From the NCBI RefSeq assembly GCF_004962245.1, contig NZ_SUHQ01000019.1, positions 62,001-126,000 of the forward strand: a stretch of DNA of 64,000 nt, in the 5' to 3' direction. The stretch comes from Mesorhizobium sp. (GTDB taxonomy: Bacteria > Pseudomonadota > Alphaproteobacteria > Rhizobiales > Rhizobiaceae). Positions 44,263-53,647 of the stretch are shown here, one piece after another. Both the position numbers and the translations under genes were made by a program. Below the pieces are notes generated by a model. That model had not been told where the DNA came from. It made no database searches and saw nothing but the letters and a program-made list of their open reading frames with translations. The first letter of the stretch is position 1, and each line of letters starts with the position of its first letter.

Positions 44263-44859
44263 ATGCCGGTTATCCCGAAAATTCTCGTCTTCGCGGGCTC
44301 GGTTCGGACTGGCGCCTACAGTGGCAGGACCGCCGATGTGGCGCAGAAGGAACTTGCCATGCAAGGCGCCGAGGTGACCCGCATCTCGCTTGCCGACTAT
44401 CCGCTGCCGATCCTGGACGAGGACCTGGAAAAGGAAAAAGGCGTTCCCGAAAACGCCATCAAGCTTGCCCGCCAGATCGCCGCCCATGACGGGCTGCTGA
44501 TCGCGACGCCCGAATATAACGGCTCCATCCCGCCGCTGCTCAAGAACACGATCGACTGGGTGAGCCGGGTGCGCCAGGATGGCGGCCGGTCGCTCAGGCC
44601 TTTCACCGGCAAGCCCGCCGGCCTTTGTTCATCTTCCAAGGGACACTTCGCCGGAGTACGCTGCATCAACCATCTGCGCGCCGTGCTGGTGCGCTGCCAG
44701 ATGGAGGTGGTGACGCCGGAGTGCTCGGTGCCGGAAGGCGGCAACGCCTTCGACGAGGACGGGAATTTCAGGGACGAGAGACTGCACAGATCGATGGAGC
44801 ACCTATGCCGCACGCTGATCGAAACCTCGCGCATGCTATCCACGCGGATCGAGACTTGA
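44263..44859 (+). CDS. NADPH-dependent FMN reductase family protein
   Basis: This 198-aa flavodoxin-like protein has the FMN phosphate loop VFAGSVRTGAYSGRTAD near residue 7 and LLIATPEYNGSIPPLLKNTI near 78, the hallmark of ChrR/azoreductase-type NAD(P)H:quinone or FMN reductases. Length is typical. The pyrF gene starts 17 bp after its stop, so they are likely co-transcribed. The physiological acceptor (quinone, chromate, azo dye) cannot be told from sequence. Confidence 0.9.
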   Translation: MPVIPKILVFAGSVRTGAYSGRTADVAQKELAMQGAEVTRISLADYPLPILDEDLEKEKGVPENAIKLARQIAAHDGLLIATPEYNGSIPPLLKNTIDWVSRVRQDGGRSLRPFTGKPAGLCSSSKGHFAGVRCINHLRAVLVRCQMEVVTPECSVPEGGNAFDEDGNFRDERLHRSMEHLCRTLIETSRMLSTRIET

Positions 44860-44876
44860 TCCACGCCGAAGACACT

Positions 44877-45560
44877 ATGCGAGACAGGCTGATCGTCGGC
44901 CTCGACGTGCCGACGCTGAAGGAAGCCGAGAAGGCGGTGCGCGAGCTCGACGGGGTCGTCTCCTTCTACAAGATCGGCTATCAGCTCGCCTTCGCCGGCG
45001 GCCTCGATTTCGCCCGCGAACTCGCCAGCGGCGGCACCAGGATCTTCCTCGACATGAAGCTGCTCGACATCGACAACACGGTGGCCAAGGGTGTCGAGGC
45101 CATCGTCAGGATGGGCATGACCATGCTGACGCTGCACGCCTATCCGAAGACGATGAAGGCAGCGGTCGAGGCCGCCAGGGGCAGCGATCTCTGCCTACTT
45201 GGCGTCACCGTGCTGACCTCGATGGACGAACAGGACGTGATCGACGCCGGCTATGAATATGACCCGCATACGCTGGTGCTGAGGCGCTCCGAGCAGGCCC
45301 TGCATGCCGGCATGGGCGGTGTCGTCTGCTCGGCCGAGGAAGCGGAAGCGGTGCGCCGGATCGTCGGGCCCAACATGGCCGTCGTCACGCCGGGAATACG
45401 GCCCAAGGGCAGCGACCATGGCGACCAGAAACGCGTGGTGACACCGGCGCAGGCGATCCGCAACGGCTCCAGCCATCTCGTCGTCGGCCGGCCGATCGTC
45501 GGCGCCGCCGACAGGCGGGCGGTCGCGGAAGCGATCCTTGATGAAATGCGCTCGGCCTGA
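44877..45560 (+). CDS. pyrF: Orotidine 5'-phosphate decarboxylase
   Basis: This 227-aa TIM-barrel enzyme forms UMP in pyrimidine synthesis. It has the catalytic DMKLLDIDNTVAKG near residue 59, VTPGIRPKGSDHGDQKRVVT near 172 and LVVGRPIVGAADRR near 200. I use ATG 44877, which gives the family length; its ribosome site is weak, and a longer start inside the FMN reductase gene is possible. It has the same neighbourhood (dnaJ, pmtA, pyrF) in other rhizobia as far as I recall. Confidence 0.94.
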   Translation: MRDRLIVGLDVPTLKEAEKAVRELDGVVSFYKIGYQLAFAGGLDFARELASGGTRIFLDMKLLDIDNTVAKGVEAIVRMGMTMLTLHAYPKTMKAAVEAARGSDLCLLGVTVLTSMDEQDVIDAGYEYDPHTLVLRRSEQALHAGMGGVVCSAEEAEAVRRIVGPNMAVVTPGIRPKGSDHGDQKRVVTPAQAIRNGSSHLVVGRPIVGAADRRAVAEAILDEMRSA

Positions 45561-45637
45561 GGACCAATTCCGAAACTCTACTCCGGCGGAGCGACTTTCA
45601 AAATCGGTCCGCGTAAGGCCAAAACCAGGAGAAAAGC

Positions 45638-45925
45638 ATGCCCAAGGGATACTGGATCGCCCGCGTCGATGTGCGCGATGCAGAAGGCTACAAGGACTAC
45701 GTCGCTGCCGCCAAACTGGCCTTCGACCGTTTCGACGCGAAATTCCTGGCGCGTGGCGGCGCGCATGAGAAGGCCGAAGGGCCGGGTCGCGACCGCAACG
45801 TGATCATCGAGTTTCCGTCATTGGCTGCGGCGCACGATTGCTACCACTCGCCCGAATACCAGCGCGCCGCCGCGATCCGCCAGAAGGTGGCCGACGGCGA
45901 GATCGTGCTGGTCGAGGGGTTTTAG
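45638..45925 (+). CDS. DUF1330 domain protein
   Basis: This 95-aa dimeric alpha/beta-barrel-fold protein starts PKGYWIARVDVRDAEGYKDY and contains FLARGGAHEKAEGPGRDRNV and FPSLAAAHDCYHSPEYQRAA, the family marks. Such ABM-like small proteins are common near metabolic genes, and their role is unknown. CAGGAG precedes ATG 45638. It is 77 bp after pyrF and convergent with the polyamine operon. Confidence 0.9.
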   Translation: MPKGYWIARVDVRDAEGYKDYVAAAKLAFDRFDAKFLARGGAHEKAEGPGRDRNVIIEFPSLAAAHDCYHSPEYQRAAAIRQKVADGEIVLVEGF

Positions 45926-45948
45926 TTCAGCGGCAACCACCGCTGCGA

Positions 45949-46302
45949 TCAGACCGAATGCAGGATGTAAAGCTTGCGCGTTTTCTCGTGGATGGTCCAT
46001 TCGCCCTCCCAGCCAAGCGGCAGGACAAGCAATTCGCCGGGTCCGACATCCTTGGCCGCGCCGTCGGGACCATGCAGCGTCACGCGGCCGGAGACGATGT
46101 GGCAAATCTCGGAATTCGTGTCTCGGCGCGCGGTGAACCGGCCCTGCGAACATTCCCAGACCCCGACTTCGATCTTGCCATCGTCCGAAGTCCAGAGGGT
46201 GTTGGCTGCTTCCAGCTGATCGCCCTCCACCGAGGTGGGTTTCAGCTGGGGATCGCCGAGGTCGATATGCGCAAGGTGCGCGAAGGTCTTGAAGTCGATC
46301 AT
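45949..46302 (-). CDS. Cupin domain protein, last gene of the polyamine operon
   Basis: This 117-aa protein is a single beta-barrel cupin (CSQGRFTARRDTNSEICHIV, GELLVLPLGWEGEWTIHE). It belongs to the small cupins often found next to polyamine or amino-acid oxidases; I have no firm enzymatic role for it. ATG 46302 lies 25 bp after the oxidase stop and has CTAGGA upstream. Confidence 0.85.
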   Translation of the reverse strand: MIDFKTFAHLAHIDLGDPQLKPTSVEGDQLEAANTLWTSDDGKIEVGVWECSQGRFTARRDTNSEICHIVSGRVTLHGPDGAAKDVGPGELLVLPLGWEGEWTIHEKTRKLYILHSV

Positions 46303-46327
46303 TCCTAGGTCCTCGAGGTGATGCGGT

Positions 46328-47713
46328 TCAATGCCCGGTGATGCGATCAGCCAAGGCCGCCAGCCGCGATGTGCGCGGCAGCCCCTTTGCTTCCCGCTCG
46401 TCGGCAATTCGATAGAGCTGATACATGGAATGGACGCCGAGCCAGCGCAGCGGCTCCGGCTCCCATTTGCGCACGGTTCGATTGACCCAGGGAAGCCGCG
46501 TCAGGTCGGTGTCGTTGCCCAGCAGCAGATCCCTCAGTGTGCGTCCCGAGAGGTTCGAGGTGGACACGCCCAGGCCCACATAGCCGCCTGCCCACCCTAT
46601 TCCGGTCTGCCTGTCAAAGCCCACCGTCGTGCACCAGTCGCGCGGCACCCCCAGCGTTCCACACCACGCATGGTCGAGCTTGAGTCCCTTGGTCTGCGGC
46701 AGAAGCGTCGTCAGGATCTTGTGCAGCTTGTCGATCGTCGCCTGCTGGGTGACGCCTCGAATGTCGGTCTTCGAGCCGAATCGATAAGGCACCCCGCGCC
46801 CGCCCATGGCAATGCGTCCTTCCCGGGTGCGCTGCGCGTAACAGTATGCGTGCGCGGCGTCGCCGAGCACCTCGTAGCCATCCCAGCCGATTTCGCTCCA
46901 CAGCTTTTCGGATAACGGCTCGGTCACCACGATGGCGCTGTTGAGCGCCAACCAGAGTCTTTCGTGGCCGGCAATTCCTGCGGTGAAGCCCTCGGTCGCC
47001 CGCACGATCTTTTCAGCGCGCACCACGCCTCGGTTGGTTGCGACCTTGCCTTTTTCGATCGACAGCACGGTCGTCTGTTCGTAGATCGGAACACCGAGGC
47101 GCTCCACCGCCCTGGCGAGCCCCTGCACCAGCTTTGCGGGCTGAACCCGCGCAACTTTCTTGATGACGAAGGCGCCGCGCGCGTTGTGTACCGCTATGCG
47201 CCGGCGGGTCTCCGCAGCATCGATATACCCCACGCGTTCGTCGGTCAGCTCCCAGGATCTGGCATCGGCATACATCGCCCTGGCGCGCTGCTCCTGCGCC
47301 TCATTGGTTGCGACCAGCAGTTCGTCGGTACGGCGAATGTCGGCGTCGATGCCTTCGGTTTCCGCGACCGAGATGACCTCGTTCACCGTACCCGTCATCG
47401 CGGCCTGCATGGCGATGACCCCAGCGCGCGACGATGCCTGCTCATATTTTTCGCGCGACCATGAGAACCCGCCAGACAACCAGCCGCCATTGCGTCCCGA
47501 AGCGCCGAACCCGGCGAACTCCTTTTCGACGATGACAATGTTGAGGTGCGGGGCTGCCTGCTTCAGGTAATAGGCGGTCCAAAGGCCGGTGTAGCCGGCC
47601 CCAACGATGCAAACGTCGGCCACGATATCGCCCTGCAACGGCGGCCGATAGCCAGGCACGCCGCCGATGTCGGTATACCAGAACGAAACGTCGCCGTTCT
47701 TCTTCACGTCCAT
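46328..47713 (-). CDS. FAD-dependent oxidoreductase (PuuB/DAO family)
   Basis: This 461-aa flavin amine oxidase has the dinucleotide motif VCIVGAGYTGLWTAYYLKQA near residue 34, EKEFAGFGASGRNGGW near 60 (the stretch that binds FAD in gamma-glutamylputrescine oxidase and related enzymes) and GWAGGYVGLGVSTSNLSGRT near the C-terminus. In an operon with a PotABCD-type importer, a polyamine or a related amine is the likely substrate. Glutamylputrescine synthase is not present, so direct PuuB function is not proven. Confidence 0.87.
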   Translation of the reverse strand: MDVKKNGDVSFWYTDIGGVPGYRPPLQGDIVADVCIVGAGYTGLWTAYYLKQAAPHLNIVIVEKEFAGFGASGRNGGWLSGGFSWSREKYEQASSRAGVIAMQAAMTGTVNEVISVAETEGIDADIRRTDELLVATNEAQEQRARAMYADARSWELTDERVGYIDAAETRRRIAVHNARGAFVIKKVARVQPAKLVQGLARAVERLGVPIYEQTTVLSIEKGKVATNRGVVRAEKIVRATEGFTAGIAGHERLWLALNSAIVVTEPLSEKLWSEIGWDGYEVLGDAAHAYCYAQRTREGRIAMGGRGVPYRFGSKTDIRGVTQQATIDKLHKILTTLLPQTKGLKLDHAWCGTLGVPRDWCTTVGFDRQTGIGWAGGYVGLGVSTSNLSGRTLRDLLLGNDTDLTRLPWVNRTVRKWEPEPLRWLGVHSMYQLYRIADEREAKGLPRTSRLAALADRITGH

Positions 47714-47736
47714 TGTCGCGATTTCCCAGGTAGGTT

Positions 47737-48846
47737 TCAGGTCAGCGTGAAATCGGCCTTTTCGTCGTCCGCCAGCAGCTTCACGTCGCTGCCCGCGAAT
47801 ATGAGGTCGACCTCGTCGCCGATAGCGAAGGTCTCGGCGTCCAGCGTCGAGCGCACGATCGCCTTGGAAGCGTCGGCCAGCACGACTTCGTACTTGGAGC
47901 CCGATCCGAGATAGATGGCCTCGCCGACGCGCCCGGGCAGGGTGTTTCGATCCTGTCCGGCCTTCCCCCGTCTGGCGAGGCTCAGCTTCTCCGGCCGCAG
48001 CAGCATCACGGGTTTGGCGCCGTCGGGAAGGCGTTTGGCGGTGGCCACTTTCCGTCCGGCTATGTCGATGGCGGTCTCGTCGCCGGAGGTGGAGGCCGCG
48101 CCACGCAGTATCGTTGAGTCGCCGACGAACTTTCCGACGAACAGGGTCTCGGGCTCGTCGTAGAGTTGGCGACCGGTGCCGATCTGCTCGATGCGTCCCT
48201 GGTTGAAGACGGCGATGCGGTCAGAGAGGACCAGGGCCTCCTCCTGGTCGTGTGTGACGTAGACGAAGGTGGTGCCCAATTCCCGGTGGATTCGTTTGAT
48301 CTCGAGTTGCAGCCATTCACGCAACTTCTTGTCGAGCGCGCCGAGCGGCTCGTCCATCAGGAGCAGCGGCGGGTCGAAGACGATGGCGCGGGCTAGCGCA
48401 ACGCGCTGCTGCTGCCCGCCGGAGAGCTCGCTGGGGAAGCGGTGGCCGAAATCCTCCATCTTCACCATGTCCAGGGCCTTGCGCACCCGAGCCTCGCGAT
48501 CGGGATTGGCGATGCCGCGCAAGGTCAGTGGATATGCGACGTTCCTGCTCACCGTCATGTGCGGAAACAGTGCGTAATGCTGAAAGACCACGCCGATGTT
48601 GCGTTTGTGCGCCGGTACGCCGATGACGCTCTTGCCGCCAACATCAAGCGAACCCGAGCTGACCTCGGTGAAGCCGGCGATGACGTTGAGCGTGGTCGTC
48701 TTGCCTGAACCGCTGGGCCCGAGCAGCGTCATGAACTCCCCCGGTTCGATGTGCAGCGAGACGTTATCGAGAGCGACGAAGCTGCCATAGTGTTTGGCGA
48801 CAGACCTGAGATCGATGGCTGCGCCGCGGGTCGATGGTGAAGCCAT
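47737..48846 (-). CDS. potA: Polyamine-type ABC transporter ATPase (PotA family)
   Basis: This 369-aa ATPase has Walker A GPSGSGKTT near residue 40, LSGGQQQRVALAR near 138, Walker B LLLMDEPLGALDKKLRE and a C-terminal TOBE domain (VMLLRPEKLSLARR). ATG 48846 follows the second permease stop by 1 bp. Together with the two permeases and binding protein it makes a spermidine/putrescine-type importer. Confidence 0.92.
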   Translation of the reverse strand: MASPSTRGAAIDLRSVAKHYGSFVALDNVSLHIEPGEFMTLLGPSGSGKTTTLNVIAGFTEVSSGSLDVGGKSVIGVPAHKRNIGVVFQHYALFPHMTVSRNVAYPLTLRGIANPDREARVRKALDMVKMEDFGHRFPSELSGGQQQRVALARAIVFDPPLLLMDEPLGALDKKLREWLQLEIKRIHRELGTTFVYVTHDQEEALVLSDRIAVFNQGRIEQIGTGRQLYDEPETLFVGKFVGDSTILRGAASTSGDETAIDIAGRKVATAKRLPDGAKPVMLLRPEKLSLARRGKAGQDRNTLPGRVGEAIYLGSGSKYEVVLADASKAIVRSTLDAETFAIGDEVDLIFAGSDVKLLADDEKADFTLT

Positions 48847-48847
48847 G

Positions 48848-49633
48848 TCAACGTTTTCCCTGTCTCGAACCGATCAGCAGCCCCGCCCCGATCACCAGCG
48901 ACGTCGCGATGAAGAGCAGCGTGCCCACCGCTGCAACGGTGGGGTCGGCGTCGCGGGTGATGCTGGAGAAGATTTGGACCGGCAGTGTCTTCAGGTAGGG
49001 GCTGGTGATGAACAGCGCGACGATGATTTCGTCGAATGAGGTTACGAACGCAAACAGCAGGCCCGACAGGATGCCCGGCGCAATCAACGGCAACGTCACT
49101 GTCCTGAACGCCGTCAGCCGGGTCGCGCCGAGGCTCGCCGCAGCAGTCTCCAGCCGTTTGTCGAAGACTTCGAGGCTGGCGGAAACGGCGATGATGACGA
49201 AAGGGACGGCGAGCATCGTGTGGGCCAGCACGAAGCCGGTCATGGTGCCGACCAACTGCGTATCGAGATAGACCGCATAGATTCCGACGGCGAGCACCAC
49301 TCCGGGCACGACCATTGGCGTGATCAGAAGGGCGCGAAGCACGCCGCTGACGCGGCTTTTCATGCGATCGAGGCCGAATGCCGCCAGCGTGCCGATGACG
49401 GTGGCGAACACCGCCGTGACGACGGCAACCTTGAGCGAACCGACCAGGCTCGCCGACCATTCGGGGTTGGTGAAAAAGTTCTGGTACCACTGCCAGGAAA
49501 AGCCGGATGGCGGAAAGGCCAGCGACTTCTTGTCGTTGAACGACATCGGCACGACGACGATTGTCGGTGCGACCAGCCAGACCGCGACGAGCAGGCAGAA
49601 CAGACCGAGCAGGATTCGACCGGGCTGTTTCAT
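48848..49633 (-). CDS. potC: Polyamine-type ABC transporter permease (PotC family)
   Basis: This 261-aa inner-membrane protein has six membrane segments beginning at ILLGLFCLLVAVWLVAPTIV, and the cytoplasmic EAA-type loop DKRLETAAASLGATRLTAFR near residue 165. ATG 49633 overlaps the stop of the other permease (ATGA). Polyamine family membership follows the whole operon; the substrate could be another cationic amine. Confidence 0.92.
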   Translation of the reverse strand: MKQPGRILLGLFCLLVAVWLVAPTIVVVPMSFNDKKSLAFPPSGFSWQWYQNFFTNPEWSASLVGSLKVAVVTAVFATVIGTLAAFGLDRMKSRVSGVLRALLITPMVVPGVVLAVGIYAVYLDTQLVGTMTGFVLAHTMLAVPFVIIAVSASLEVFDKRLETAAASLGATRLTAFRTVTLPLIAPGILSGLLFAFVTSFDEIIVALFITSPYLKTLPVQIFSSITRDADPTVAAVGTLLFIATSLVIGAGLLIGSRQGKR

Positions 49634-50523
49634 CAGCGTCCCGAGCCCGTCTTGTGCGGTTGGCGCGTCAGCGGTGCTGCGAGCGCGAGCAGGACGAAGG
49701 TCGCTATCAACAACACCACACCCATCGCACCGCCGCGCCCCCAGTTGAGCAGGCTGAGCACCTGGTTCTGGATCAGGGTCGAAAGCATGGTCGAACGCGG
49801 ACCGCCGAGCAGCGCGGGGGTGATATAGAACCCGAGCGCAAGAATGAACACGATGATGGCGCCCGCGTAGACGCCCGGAAGCGAGAGCGGCAGATAGACC
49901 TGGGCAAAGGCGCGCGCCGGGCTCGCGCCGAGGCTTCGTGCCGCCTGCATGAGCCGCAGGTCGATCGTCTTCATCACCGAATAGAGCGGCAGGATCATAA
50001 ACGGCAACAGCACCTGCGCCATGCCGATCACCACGCCCGTCTGCGTGCGGATCAGCTTGACCGAACCGAGGCCGGCGGCGCGGATGACGGAGTTGATCAC
50101 GCCGGAGTCCTGCAAAAGGATGACCCATGCCAGGGTGCGCACCACGCCGCTCACCCAGAACGGCACCAGCACGCAGAGGATGAGGATGAGCCGCATCTTG
50201 GGTCCGACCGCAGTCATCAGGTAGGCATAGGGATAGCCTGCAATGAGACATACCAATGTCACCCATGCGGAGATCGTGAAGGTCCGCTGAAGCACGGTCA
50301 GGTTGACCGGTGTGCCGAAAAACCAGGCGTAGTTCTGCCATCCCCATTGCGGCTCGGAAAAGCTGCGCAAGGTCACGATGGCGAGCGGCAGGCCCAGGCA
50401 GATGACGAGCAGCAGCAGCGCCGGCGCGACAAGCCAGAAAGCCTGTCCCCGAAACCAGCGCCGCCGATCGTCTGCCGCGACAGCCGGAACAGCGGTCCGG
50501 CTGTCGGTTGCTCTCGCTGTCAC
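49633..50523 (-). CDS. potB: Polyamine-type ABC transporter permease (PotB family)
   Basis: This 296-aa permease has an N-terminal cytoplasmic extension, six membrane segments (FWLVAPALLLLVICLGLPLA first) and the loop DLRLMQAARSLGASPARAFA near residue 195. It lies 10 bp after the binding-protein stop and overlaps the PotC gene by 4 bp. Confidence 0.92.
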   Translation of the reverse strand: MTARATDSRTAVPAVAADDRRRWFRGQAFWLVAPALLLLVICLGLPLAIVTLRSFSEPQWGWQNYAWFFGTPVNLTVLQRTFTISAWVTLVCLIAGYPYAYLMTAVGPKMRLILILCVLVPFWVSGVVRTLAWVILLQDSGVINSVIRAAGLGSVKLIRTQTGVVIGMAQVLLPFMILPLYSVMKTIDLRLMQAARSLGASPARAFAQVYLPLSLPGVYAGAIIVFILALGFYITPALLGGPRSTMLSTLIQNQVLSLLNWGRGGAMGVVLLIATFVLLALAAPLTRQPHKTGSGR

Positions 50524-50533
50524 AGCGGCGAAC

Positions 50534-51601
50534 CTAGTTGCCCGCCATCAACGCGTTCCATTTTTCGTTCGCCACCTCAAAATTCTCCACCCAGAACTTG
50601 ATGTTCTGCTGATAGCCAAGCTTCAGCTTGTCCGGCGTGTTGGTCATGAACGCCGCGGTGACCTCATCCACTTCGGGCTTCGCGTCCTTGTGGATCGGGG
50701 TATACGAGGTGGTTTTTGCAAGCGTCTCCTGTGCGCTCTTGCCGACATAGGCGTTGATCAGCGCATGCGCCGCGTCGGGATCCTTGACGCCCATCGGGAT
50801 GGTCATCTGGTCCATCACGACCAGCCAGTCCTGCCACACCGGCGTGTACGCCGCACCGTTCTTCACCGCGGTCATGGCACGTCCTGTCCACATCGCGATC
50901 ATGTCAGCTTCGCCGGATTCGGCGAGCTGCTGGGAATCGGCGCCGGTCTTCCAGAAGATCGTGTCCGGACCGAGCGACTTCACCTTCTCGATAGCCTTGT
51001 CGATATCGGCCACCGTCATGTTTTCCACCGACCCGCCGGCCGCGAGCAGCGCCTGCTCGATCATTCCGCCCGACAGATCACCGCTGCCCTCCAGAGCGCG
51101 CGAGCCCGGAAACTTCTCGATGTCGAAAAAATCCTTCCAGCTCTTGGGCGGGTTATCCTTGTACTTTTCGGTGTTGTACATCAGCACAACGCCATAGTTC
51201 ATGGCCGGCACACTGCATTCGCTGATCTGGCCCTCTGGAATGTTGGACGTATCGATCTTCGAGAGGTCCAACTTCTGAAACAGCTTGCCGCAATAGACGT
51301 AGGGCGGGAAATCGCCGGTATCGACAACGTCCCAGGTCACATTGCCGGACTCGACCTGAGCCTGCAGTTTTGAGATTTCGGTCGGCCCGTCGCTGAGCAG
51401 CGTCACACCGGACTTGTCGACGAATTCCTTTAGCGCGGCGATCTGACCATCCTGATAAATGCCTCCATACGAGACGAAGGTAAGCGTCTTGTCCTTCAGC
51501 GAGCCCTCGGCCACCTCGCCCGCCACGGGTTTGCTCTGTGCAAGCGCTGCGGTCGTGATCATCAGCAGCCCGAGCGCGGTCACCTGTCCGATCTTCTTCA
51601 T
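50534..51601 (-). CDS. potD: Polyamine-type periplasmic binding protein (PotD family)
   Basis: This 355-aa exported protein has a signal peptide (IGQVTALGLLMITTAALA, then QSKPVAGE) and the PotD-type core LTFVSYGGIYQDGQIAALKE, WDVVDTGDFPPYVYC, YNTEKYKDNPPKSWKDFFDI and ANEKWNALMAGN. The ATG is 30 bp downstream of the regulator stop. Its ligand is probably putrescine or a related amine. Confidence 0.9.
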   Translation of the reverse strand: MKKIGQVTALGLLMITTAALAQSKPVAGEVAEGSLKDKTLTFVSYGGIYQDGQIAALKEFVDKSGVTLLSDGPTEISKLQAQVESGNVTWDVVDTGDFPPYVYCGKLFQKLDLSKIDTSNIPEGQISECSVPAMNYGVVLMYNTEKYKDNPPKSWKDFFDIEKFPGSRALEGSGDLSGGMIEQALLAAGGSVENMTVADIDKAIEKVKSLGPDTIFWKTGADSQQLAESGEADMIAMWTGRAMTAVKNGAAYTPVWQDWLVVMDQMTIPMGVKDPDAAHALINAYVGKSAQETLAKTTSYTPIHKDAKPEVDEVTAAFMTNTPDKLKLGYQQNIKFWVENFEVANEKWNALMAGN

Positions 51602-51630
51602 GTTTTATCTCCCATTAACGTACACCCGCA

Positions 51631-52302
51631 TTACTTCTGTCCACCCGGCTGCGAGCCTTGTCCGGGCATGTATTGATTGAGTTCCGCCGCGCCGCTGGTC
51701 GGGGGCGCGATGATCCAGAGCACCTGCGCCGGCGTCTTGCCGATGTTCACCGTGCGATGCGGCGTCGAGGTTGCATACTCGATGCTGTCGCCCTCGTTCA
51801 TGACGAAGCGCTCGTCTGCCAGCGTCAGCTCGACTGTTCCCTTCAGAACGACGAACATCTCGTGCTTGCCGCCATGCGTGTAAGCATCGTTGCCGGTCGA
51901 GCCGCCGACGTCAAAATCGCCCGAATAGACCTCGAATTCATGGATCGGCCGCCGCGACAGCAACGTCTTTCGACAACCATGACTGATCGGCAGCAGGGGG
52001 CGGTCGGCTCTGGTGAGCACCTTGTGGAATCCACCTTCAGTCTGCTCGAACAGGTCGTTGATGCCGAGATCCAACGCAGCTGCGATCCGCATCAGGGTGC
52101 TGGCGCTGGCTCCGGTCAGATTGCGCTCGAGCTGGCTGATGAAGCTCGCCGTCGTGCCGATCATGTCGGCCAGTTGGCGAAGCGAAATGCGTCGGGCCGT
52201 GCGTATGGCCTTGATCCGCTCGCCGACATGCTTCGCCCTGCCTGCTTCCGCCGCCGCCAACACGGCCACCTCCGGGGATGTCGCAGGGTCGACTGTCACC
52301 AA
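51631..52302 (-). CDS. XRE-cupin transcriptional regulator, PuuR-like
   Basis: This 223-aa protein has an N-terminal helix-turn-helix (ISLRQLADMIGTTASFISQL, residues ~38-90) and a C-terminal cupin sensor domain (HGGKHEMFVVLKGTVELTLA, near 140-205). This PuuR architecture controls polyamine use in enterobacteria. It is the first gene of the eight-gene operon (regulator, PotD, PotB, PotC, PotA, oxidase, cupin) and lies just downstream of a perfect inverted repeat, which points to autoregulation. Confidence 0.9.
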   Translation of the reverse strand: MVTVDPATSPEVAVLAAAEAGRAKHVGERIKAIRTARRISLRQLADMIGTTASFISQLERNLTGASASTLMRIAAALDLGINDLFEQTEGGFHKVLTRADRPLLPISHGCRKTLLSRRPIHEFEVYSGDFDVGGSTGNDAYTHGGKHEMFVVLKGTVELTLADERFVMNEGDSIEYATSTPHRTVNIGKTPAQVLWIIAPPTSGAAELNQYMPGQGSQPGGQK

Positions 52303-52310
52303 GTTCCTCC

Positions 52311-52335
52311 TTCACTTAACACCCTATTAAGTGAA
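52311..52335. promoter_or_regulatory. Operator of the XRE-cupin regulator
   Basis: TTCACTTAA (52311-52319) and TTAAGTGAA (52327-52335) form a perfect 9-bp inverted repeat with a 7-bp spacer, starting 9 bp upstream of the regulator's ATG. Size and position fit an XRE-family autoregulatory site. I did not find the same site in front of the binding-protein gene. Confidence 0.75.
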
Positions 52336-52467
52336 ACGCCGGAACGCAAGCCATTTGTGAAGACACGGGCTCATGGGTCGCCGGCGCAGCTGCGCATGCA
52401 GGCGCTGCTCATTTCGCTGGCGGACTTGGCTGCATGGTTCGGGGCAGCATTACGCAGGATTTTCTGC

Positions 52468-53538
52468 TTAAGGCGCGGCCATTCGGCGAAAACGGCTCGC
52501 AGCGGTCTCGGCCATCGCATCGGCGAGGCCCATCTCCCATTGCGTACGGCAATAGGCGCGGAAATCAAAGCAGGGCAGGCCGGGGCAGACTTCGAACTCG
52601 ATAAGATGGACGGTATCATCGGCTTCGACGCGGAAATCGATGGAAAACACATCCCGCAGGCCAAGCCCGGCCGTCAGGCTTTCGGCGACCCGTCGGATCC
52701 TTGCATCGGCTCGCAGCTGGCTGGCGACGACCGGCAGCAGTTCGGGCTCGGCATATGTTCCTGCCGCCTTGGCAGCCGCGCCGGTGTCGCCGTAGAGCGC
52801 CAGGCTGTCCTCCATGGTCTGGAAATCACCACCCGAATCGACAAAGGCGATACCGAGCGCCTCGACGCCGGTATCCGGCTTCAGGCCGAGAAAACTGGCG
52901 CGCGCATTGCGCCCGGCGACATAGGGTTGCACGACGACATCGTCACGATAGGCGGCGAAGACACGCCGGCTGAGTTCCAGCGCGTGGCCAAGATCACTGC
53001 TGCGCGAATCCGGCCAGATGCCGATCTTGGCACCGAGCCGATTCGGCTTGACGAACCAGCCGGCCGGCGAAGGCGGTGGCTCGACCAGCCAGCGGCCGTC
53101 GCGGGCCAGCCCGGCTTGCGGTACAGGCAGGCCGAGCGCGCCGAGCACGGCGCCGGAGCGGAACTTGTCCTGACAAAGCGCAAACAGCGCATCATCGGCG
53201 CCGATCGTCTTCAGGCCGTTCAGCCTTGCCAGAGCCGGTGCTGCACCGCCGCGGAAATAGGCGACGCCGTCGGTTAGCGTCCAGACAAGCGTGGTCAGCG
53301 GGTCTTCGCCGGCAAGCGCGCCTGCGGCATCGTCAAGCGCCACCGGCGCGAAGGACAGGCCGCGCGCCTGGCAGGCTGCGGCCAGCGCGTCGAACTCAGG
53401 CGCCATGTCGGTCGACTGCGCCAGATAGGAGGCGATTTCGGCGGCGCGCGCCGGCACGTGACCATCGGCGACCAGTCGATCGAAGCAGGCCTTTTCCGGC
53501 TCGTAGACAAGGAACAGCTTCGGCTTCTGCTTCGACAT
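52468..53538 (-). CDS. ATP-grasp family protein, D-Ala-D-Ala ligase-like
   Basis: This 356-aa protein has an ATP-grasp core (GWFVKPNRLGAKIGIW near residue 183, VVQPYVAGRNARASF near 226, and VFSIDFRVEADDTVHLIEFE near 310, where an acidic pair binds Mg-ATP). The final EVCPGLPCFDFRAY replaces the usual EVNPNPG of Ddl. It is therefore a ligase of the D-alanine--D-alanine superfamily whose substrate is not known. It stands alone between the polyamine operon and the galactose operon, on the same strand as both. Confidence 0.8.
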   Translation of the reverse strand: MSKQKPKLFLVYEPEKACFDRLVADGHVPARAAEIASYLAQSTDMAPEFDALAAACQARGLSFAPVALDDAAGALAGEDPLTTLVWTLTDGVAYFRGGAAPALARLNGLKTIGADDALFALCQDKFRSGAVLGALGLPVPQAGLARDGRWLVEPPPSPAGWFVKPNRLGAKIGIWPDSRSSDLGHALELSRRVFAAYRDDVVVQPYVAGRNARASFLGLKPDTGVEALGIAFVDSGGDFQTMEDSLALYGDTGAAAKAAGTYAEPELLPVVASQLRADARIRRVAESLTAGLGLRDVFSIDFRVEADDTVHLIEFEVCPGLPCFDFRAYCRTQWEMGLADAMAETAASRFRRMAAP

Positions 53539-53647
53539 GCGATGAGCGATTCCTGGCAGCGCGATTGCCTACCATCGCACGGCGAATGTATCAGGCTTTC
53601 GCGAAAAACCGACGCCAGCCGGACGTTCGCACGACAGTTAGATGTGC

